Assembly (NCBI GenBank): GCA_032718475.1
Contig: JAUCBJ010008952.1
Span: 1-22,599 of the forward strand
Direction of reading: 5' to 3'
Source of the DNA: Nemertoderma westbladi
Lineage: Eukaryota; Xenacoelomorpha; Nemertodermatida; Nemertodermatidae
DNA length: 22,599 nt
Numbering within the stretch: the stretch's first letter is position 1; every line of letters begins with the position of its first letter. Below are positions 18,245-22,599 of the stretch, one piece after another. The notes under the pieces are model-generated. The model was given only the letters and a program-made list of their open reading frames with translations. It was not told where the DNA came from and searched no databases. The translations under genes and the position numbers were made by a program.

Positions 18245-19300
18245 AACTGATATGAGATATAACCCGTTTTACCAATCTATATGATGGCAATGACAATAAT
18301 CGTAACCAGAATTGTATAATCCCAATGGTTATGTCAATTGTCAACGGGAAGACACCGGTTTCTCCATAGACTATAAAATCTGGCGTTGAATTTTTCACAC
18401 CTAAGACATTTTTTAGAAATTTCAGCTGTAGTTTTTATGTGTCCCTCCCTTTTGTGAATCCCCATACCTCAGATCCATACAGCAGAATAGGTTAGGAATA
18501 GGATAGGAAAGCTATAAGGAAAGCCTTTGTTTGTATAAATTGGAATTAAGTCCGCAAGTGCCCATTGTGAGGGAAAAATTCCAGAATATAACACAGCTTT
18601 AAAAAGCGCAGTAATTATTGGAGACAAATGTTCACAGCCCAAAATACAAATATTTGTGTCGAGTTAATCAGGCCCCGCCGCTTTTCCGCGTTTTAATCTA
18701 TTGATAGCATTATTGATCTCAGCCTCACAAAACGGTTCGCTTAGAAAATTTTCGAATATTTCTCTGATGTGATTTACATTCGAATTTTCAGGCGTGATGT
18801 AACCAATATCCGTGAACTCAAACTCACTTGTAATATTTAGTTTGCGAAAATGGTTTTCTAATTTGTTCACACAAATGTTACTTGTGTTTAGGTGTTACTG
18901 TTGTTGTTACTTGTATTTCCAGCAGCGGTCTTTAACAACTTCCAAAACGTTTTGCAGTCACAACTTTTAAGTGAAAGAAGCTTATTGGACTGCTTCAATT
19001 TGTACCCATACTTAGCCCTCCGCAATGAATTTGAGTACGCACTGCGGGATTTAACTAGGATAATGTGGTCATCCGGAGAAGATGAATTTTTCCACCTGTT
19101 CAGAGCTCTACGAAAAATATACTTATTATCTGCACACTCTGGGGTATACCATGGTTGTGAAAAAATCTTTTTGTGATCGGATACATCAACTGAATTTTGT
19201 TTGGTCTCATAACTATATGTAGCATCAAGGAAGACTTTGTTAAAATCATCAACTATCGTGTCAATATTTGATTGAGTGAATTTGGTCAACAATTGAATCT
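18245..19300 (-). pseudogene. CR1/L2-like non-LTR retrotransposon, internally deleted
   Basis: On the minus strand, 19292-18888 encodes the region between endonuclease and reverse transcriptase: QPWYTPECADNKYIFRRALN, KSRSAYSNSLRRAKYGYK and CKTFWKLLKTAAG. After a frameshift in an AAC-rich stretch, 18870-18664 gives FCEAEINNAINRLKRGKAAG-PD, the start of the RT domain. Past a stop this continues as LSPIITALFKAVLYSGIFPS-QWA. The sequence then jumps directly, near 18500, to the very end of the protein: LYGSEVWGFTKGRDT, FLKNVLGVKNSTP and VYGETGVFPL. The catalytic core (the ADD box region) is therefore deleted. Stops and frameshifts confirm it is dead. It is of a different clade from the retrotransposons at 740, 4440 and 7978. 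Confidence 0.85.
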
Positions 19301-19430
19301 ATGATCAGAATCGATATTATTTTTGAATTTGATATTATTTTATTGTAGCCTCCTGATCACCGACAATATGAAATAATTATTCTAAACCTGAGTAACATTT
19401 CGCACTTTTCCTTGTCGGTCGCTGGTACCT

Positions 19431-19455
19431 GAATAACGACACTATATTCCAGGAC
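19431..19455 (-). repeat. Perfect 25-bp inverted repeat, right copy
   Basis: Exact reverse complement of 16273-16297. The 3.18-kb interval between them holds the hairpin array, the 240-bp MITE and the CR1/L2 remnant. Confidence 0.85.
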
Positions 19456-19763
19456 ATAGTGTAAAATAATGTCACCACAAAAATATTATTCGTCTCCAAA
19501 TAAAATACTGTCTCACAATCACCATAACAAATTTTTCAGACCAAATTAATGATAAAACACCCTAAATAAATTCAACATCAACCAAAATAAATAGGCCTAC
19601 TTATTCCGAAAAAATAATTACATATTCCAAAAATAAATAAACAATTCCCAAAAATTAATAATACAATTAAATAGACCAAATATAACGTTGGCATTTATTA
19701 AATGACTACCCACAAAACGCAAATCTATCCGCCTTTGTGAAAATCATGTTTAAAGTAAGAATT

Positions 19764-19819
19764 AATGGAAAAGTGCTGATTACTGGGGCCGGCTATTCTA
19801 ATCAAAACAATAAACAATA
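19764..19819 (+). repeat. Single diverged unit of the 68-bp minisatellite
   Basis: Reads AATGGAAAAGTGCTGATTAC, then GGGGCCGGCTATTCTAATC, then AAAACAATAAAC. It aligns along its length with the unit at 12018-12583, the best block being CTAAYCAAAACAATAAAC. It suggests that a relative of the large element, or the minisatellite itself, once lay here. Confidence 0.65.
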
Positions 19820-20459
19820 ATATGCTTGACAGTGTAAAGTATCAATTTAAAGTAAATCTATATCTCTATTCTTTGTTATGGAATGCATGAGCTGACATTA
19901 AAAATACACGTATTAACACGATAAAATGATAAACACATGCTAAATATATAACAAAACAGTAATTATTTTAAAATTTAATTACAATGCTATGAGATAAACA
20001 ATATAATTACATATAGATTGTAGATTGAGTTACAAAGGATGCATTACATACAAGTACATTCTTCAATCTACTTTAAGTTGCTATCCGTATTGATTTACAA
20101 CTTGTAAAACATTCAATGGTTGGTTATACTGTACAATAGGAGTATAGTATAATCTCTTCTGTATACATCCGTCGAGGAAGGGTTTGTTAGAAATTGATGT
20201 CACCAACCATGGATTCCGGACCGAGATGCACCATGAGATGCACCATCAGTGAGCAAAAATTACTTTGCATCATCAGCAAATTGAATAACCACTGTCCATC
20301 CAGGCCTGTTGTAAGAAATTAAACAACTTGGATGTCACCATTGAGTCCTGCACAGAGGCGCCCTTCGATACTAATGAAAGGGTTCTACTTATTTCTTCCT
20401 TATCATATTCTACTAGGGTAGATACCGGTTGTATATTAATTAGTAGATATTTGAGGTGA

Positions 20460-20468
20460 AAAAATGTT
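20460..20468. repeat. Target site duplication, left (AAAAATGTT)
   Basis: Identical to 21484-21492 at the other side of the Mutator-like element. Confidence 0.85.
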
Positions 20469-21483
20469 GGGTATAACTTTTCGCCGTATCCGTATCCATC
20501 CGCATTCGCCGTATCCGTATGCACATACGCGTATGTAATGGATTCCTATGGAGAATAATCCGTATGTGATTTTAGAGATTAGGCATTGCGGACCAGTAAG
20601 AAGAGAACATCACACATGCAGACTGAAGACAAGTAGGCCTACTTAAAGCTAAGTGATTTAAAGAGTGTGGCTGCTGCTACCTTTTGTCAAATAAATAATG
20701 CAGGACAGGTCCGTGTCGAGTGACAGCTGGTGTCCGCCAGCCCCGGGTTGCGCCAGCAGTGCAGTACCTAAACATAACTCTTCTTGGCACCGCTTGGAAA
20801 TCTAACCAACCGTGATTTATTTTTGAACTGTTTTTCCACAAACCTGGCTATAGAATGTTGTTGGTTGCTACCTGGCTACAGTATATGGCACTAAAATAGT
20901 ATAGACTGATAGAAGCAGCAATGAGAATGCTAAGGGAATAAACATTCGCACAGATATTAAAAACCGCCGTGTCAGTTTGTCCTTCTTTGTGAATTTATTA
21001 ACATATAATACCTTTACTTTCGCTGTTTCGGGGCCAGTATTTAGTTAACCATATGCAACCAAGAGCCAACAAGTCCAACCTAGTGCCAGTTAGTCAACCG
21101 GGTGCCAGTAATTAATCTAAGTCCAACCGGGCGGGCCAGTGTCATTGTACACTGTGATCAGTGTACAATAAAACAAGCGCTGTGGCGCATCCCGGGGCTG
21201 AAGGACATCATCTGTCACTCATCCTGGACCTACAATGTTTATTTGCCTTGCCATTAGGTAGCGGCAGCCACACTCTTTAAATCACTTAGCTTTAAGTAGG
21301 CCTACCTGTCTTCAGTCTGCATGTGTGCTGTGCACTTCTTACTGGTCCGCAATGCCAATCATTAAAATAACATACGGATTATTCTCCATAGGAATCCATT
21401 ACATACGCACATACGCGTATGTGCAATGTACATACGGATACGGCAAATGCATACGGATACGGATACGGCGAAAAGTTATACCC
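20469..21483. mobile_element. Mutator-like non-autonomous element with long inverted ends
   Basis: The left arm 20469-20681 and right arm 21257-21483 are inverted copies, roughly 90% alike by eye, starting GGGTATAACTTTTCGCCGTA. They are flanked by identical 9-mers, AAAAATGTT, at 20460-20468 and 21484-21492. Long terminal repeats plus a 9-bp duplication are characteristic of Mutator-like (MULE) transposons. The arms contain CCGTAT hexamer repeats, with about 14 extra bases on the right. The 575-bp centre has no transposase. Its near-intact arms suggest it is one of the younger insertions in the window. Confidence 0.85.
21144..21169. repeat. Perfect hairpin inside the Mutator-like element
   Basis: ATTGTACACTG, a TGAT loop, then CAGTGTACAAT: an 11-bp perfect stem in the element's central region. 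Confidence 0.8.
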
Positions 21484-21492
21484 AAAAATGTT
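21484..21492. repeat. Target site duplication, right (AAAAATGTT)
   Basis: Identical to 20460-20468. Confidence 0.85.
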
Positions 21493-22599
21493 GGTGTGAG
21501 ATTAGGAGCTGCACTTAATGAAATTTCAATCAGGTTGTTATTGTAAATCAGATTGCAATACCATTTTTGAAAAATAGACTTTAACTTAAAATTGTTGGTT
21601 TGGTTGTATGTCTCAAAGGGTCACTGTAAAACGTGGTAACTTGGTTATATCGTCGTCCAGGATACTTTGGTCGCGTCAATTTAAATATTGTTTGCTAGCG
21701 AATATTTATAAGGAAAATAAACAAACATTTAGTATTTCATCGTGATAACACTTTAAAATAGAATTAACCACAATGACCTCATATTGGGGTAAGGGTCTCG
21801 TTCACTCACCAAATTTTTACCAGCCGTGCTACACCAGTTTTAATCAAATCTATTAATTAATTCTTTTACATGCAAACATGGGGTAATGGGGGGGGGGGGG
21901 GGGGGGGGGGGGGTATGTTTGCCCAATTTATTTCTTCCCGCGTGTAATACAATATATATAAGGACAATTGCATGCGAGATCACGAACTGTTGGGATGTTG
22001 CATGCATTGATGTAAGTAAGGTCTTACCTTCACCGTCCATTTGTAAACACGGTTTGAGACAATGCATTGAGAGTAGGCACTATACTAGGCGCCAGCATGT
22101 CCGCTGTAGTGTAGGTATGTGATGGATGCACCTGTGACATGTAATGCATTAATGCATAGGGATATATGTATGTATCCTGATCATAGGAATGAAAGAAATT
22201 ACCCATGGTTTTGTCATAATTATATTTCTTATGTCCGATATACAACAATCATGCAATAAAGTAAATCAGCTGACATCATGAATACTGATGTATGACGTTA
22301 GGTTCAGAAGCTTCGGAAAGATGGGGCTAACTATGGGGGGGTGGGGGGGGGGGGGGGGGGTACCCACCTAAGTACTGCATAGGCCTACTCTCTTACCCAC
22401 TCCCTCTAGGCGAGTTTGTTATTCAACCTTGGAATTATAATCCGGTTTTGTATTATTCACATGGAAGCTACTGTAACAATCAGAGTGCAACAGCTTATAC
22501 TGCATTTCTGATGTAAGATAGCTAGCTGGTTGTTAAAGATGAACTCTCCGCCGCTCCCATGTACATGGTGAAGTCCATTATACTGAGAGTTCAATTTCA
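21493..22599. other. Intergenic with two long G tracts
   Basis: G26 at 21888-21913 and G7-T-G18 at 22335-22360. No gene, RNA or element end is recognised. The open frames here mostly run through the G tracts and are not credible. Confidence 0.45.

Larger units (their letters stand above)
19301..20459. other. AT-rich intergenic
   Basis: Contains the right copy of the 25-bp inverted repeat and one diverged unit of the 68-bp minisatellite (listed separately). There are also repeated CCAAAAATAAATAA-like runs at 19560-19680. No gene is recognised. Confidence 0.4.

Noticed and set aside
19704-19716. ACTACCCACAAAA resembling the tip of the large element
   Set aside because: Only 13 bases match, there is no minisatellite on the expected side, and the orientation would place the nearby 68-bp unit outside the element. 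Chance is likely.
21840-22122. Open frames through the G26 tract
   Set aside because: Poly-Gly or poly-Pro produced by the homopolymer. No domain.

Overview
The window is AT-rich, eukaryotic, repeat-dense animal DNA. There are no operons or bacterial signals. The coding remnants carry spliceable exons, and the repeats include metazoan-type non-LTR retrotransposons, hAT-, piggyBac- and Mutator-like elements, and long minisatellites. The palindromes TAGGCCTA and ACCGGT recur often, a look I associate with marine invertebrate or early deuterostome genomes. The species cannot be fixed from the sequence alone.

Layout. 1-5.7 kb holds two decayed non-LTR reverse transcriptase copies (740-2062 and 4440-5690, + strand), a hAT-type MITE with a clean 8-bp target duplication (2985-3437), a weak tRNA-derived SINE-like trace (about 3793-3870) and a pair of X-box-like palindromes (4126-4156). 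5988-13512 is the centrepiece: a 7.5-kb segment bounded by long inverted repeats. Each repeat has a 35-bp tip, a 20-bp minisatellite core and a 36-bp inner block. Between them lie two convergent decayed genes. One is an integrase-like DDE transposase on the + strand (7141-8382). The other is a multi-exon HECT-type ubiquitin ligase on the - strand (11514-8616). Both begin with a similar small zinc-ribbon. A 311-bp retrotransposon fragment with a 9-bp target duplication is inserted in the integrase gene.

13721-15292 is a TTAA-flanked, CCCTATTA-ended (piggyBac-like) non-autonomous element filled with about five 163-bp tandem repeats. 15550-16194 (- strand) is the only intact gene seen: a 214-residue single-exon nitrobindin/THAP4-C-terminal-like heme-binding beta-barrel protein with a candidate N-myristoylation site. 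Upstream of it are a 24-bp C tract, four tandem hairpins (16350-16578) and one half of a perfect 25-bp inverted repeat whose partner lies 3.1 kb away (19431-19455). 17699-17938 is a small MITE-like inverted repeat unit. 18245-19300 (- strand) is an internally deleted CR1/L2-like retrotransposon. 20469-21483 is a Mutator-like element with terminal repeats of more than 200 bp and a 9-bp target duplication. The rest is AT-rich DNA with G/C homopolymers and no recognisable gene.

The nitrobindin-like gene looks like a host gene; most of the other recognisable content is mobile DNA at different stages of decay. The integrase plus HECT ligase pair inside shared minisatellite-cored inverted repeats looks like one transposon, in which the integrase would mobilise the unit and the ligase would be an accessory protein. 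This is inference from layout and homology recalled without a database.
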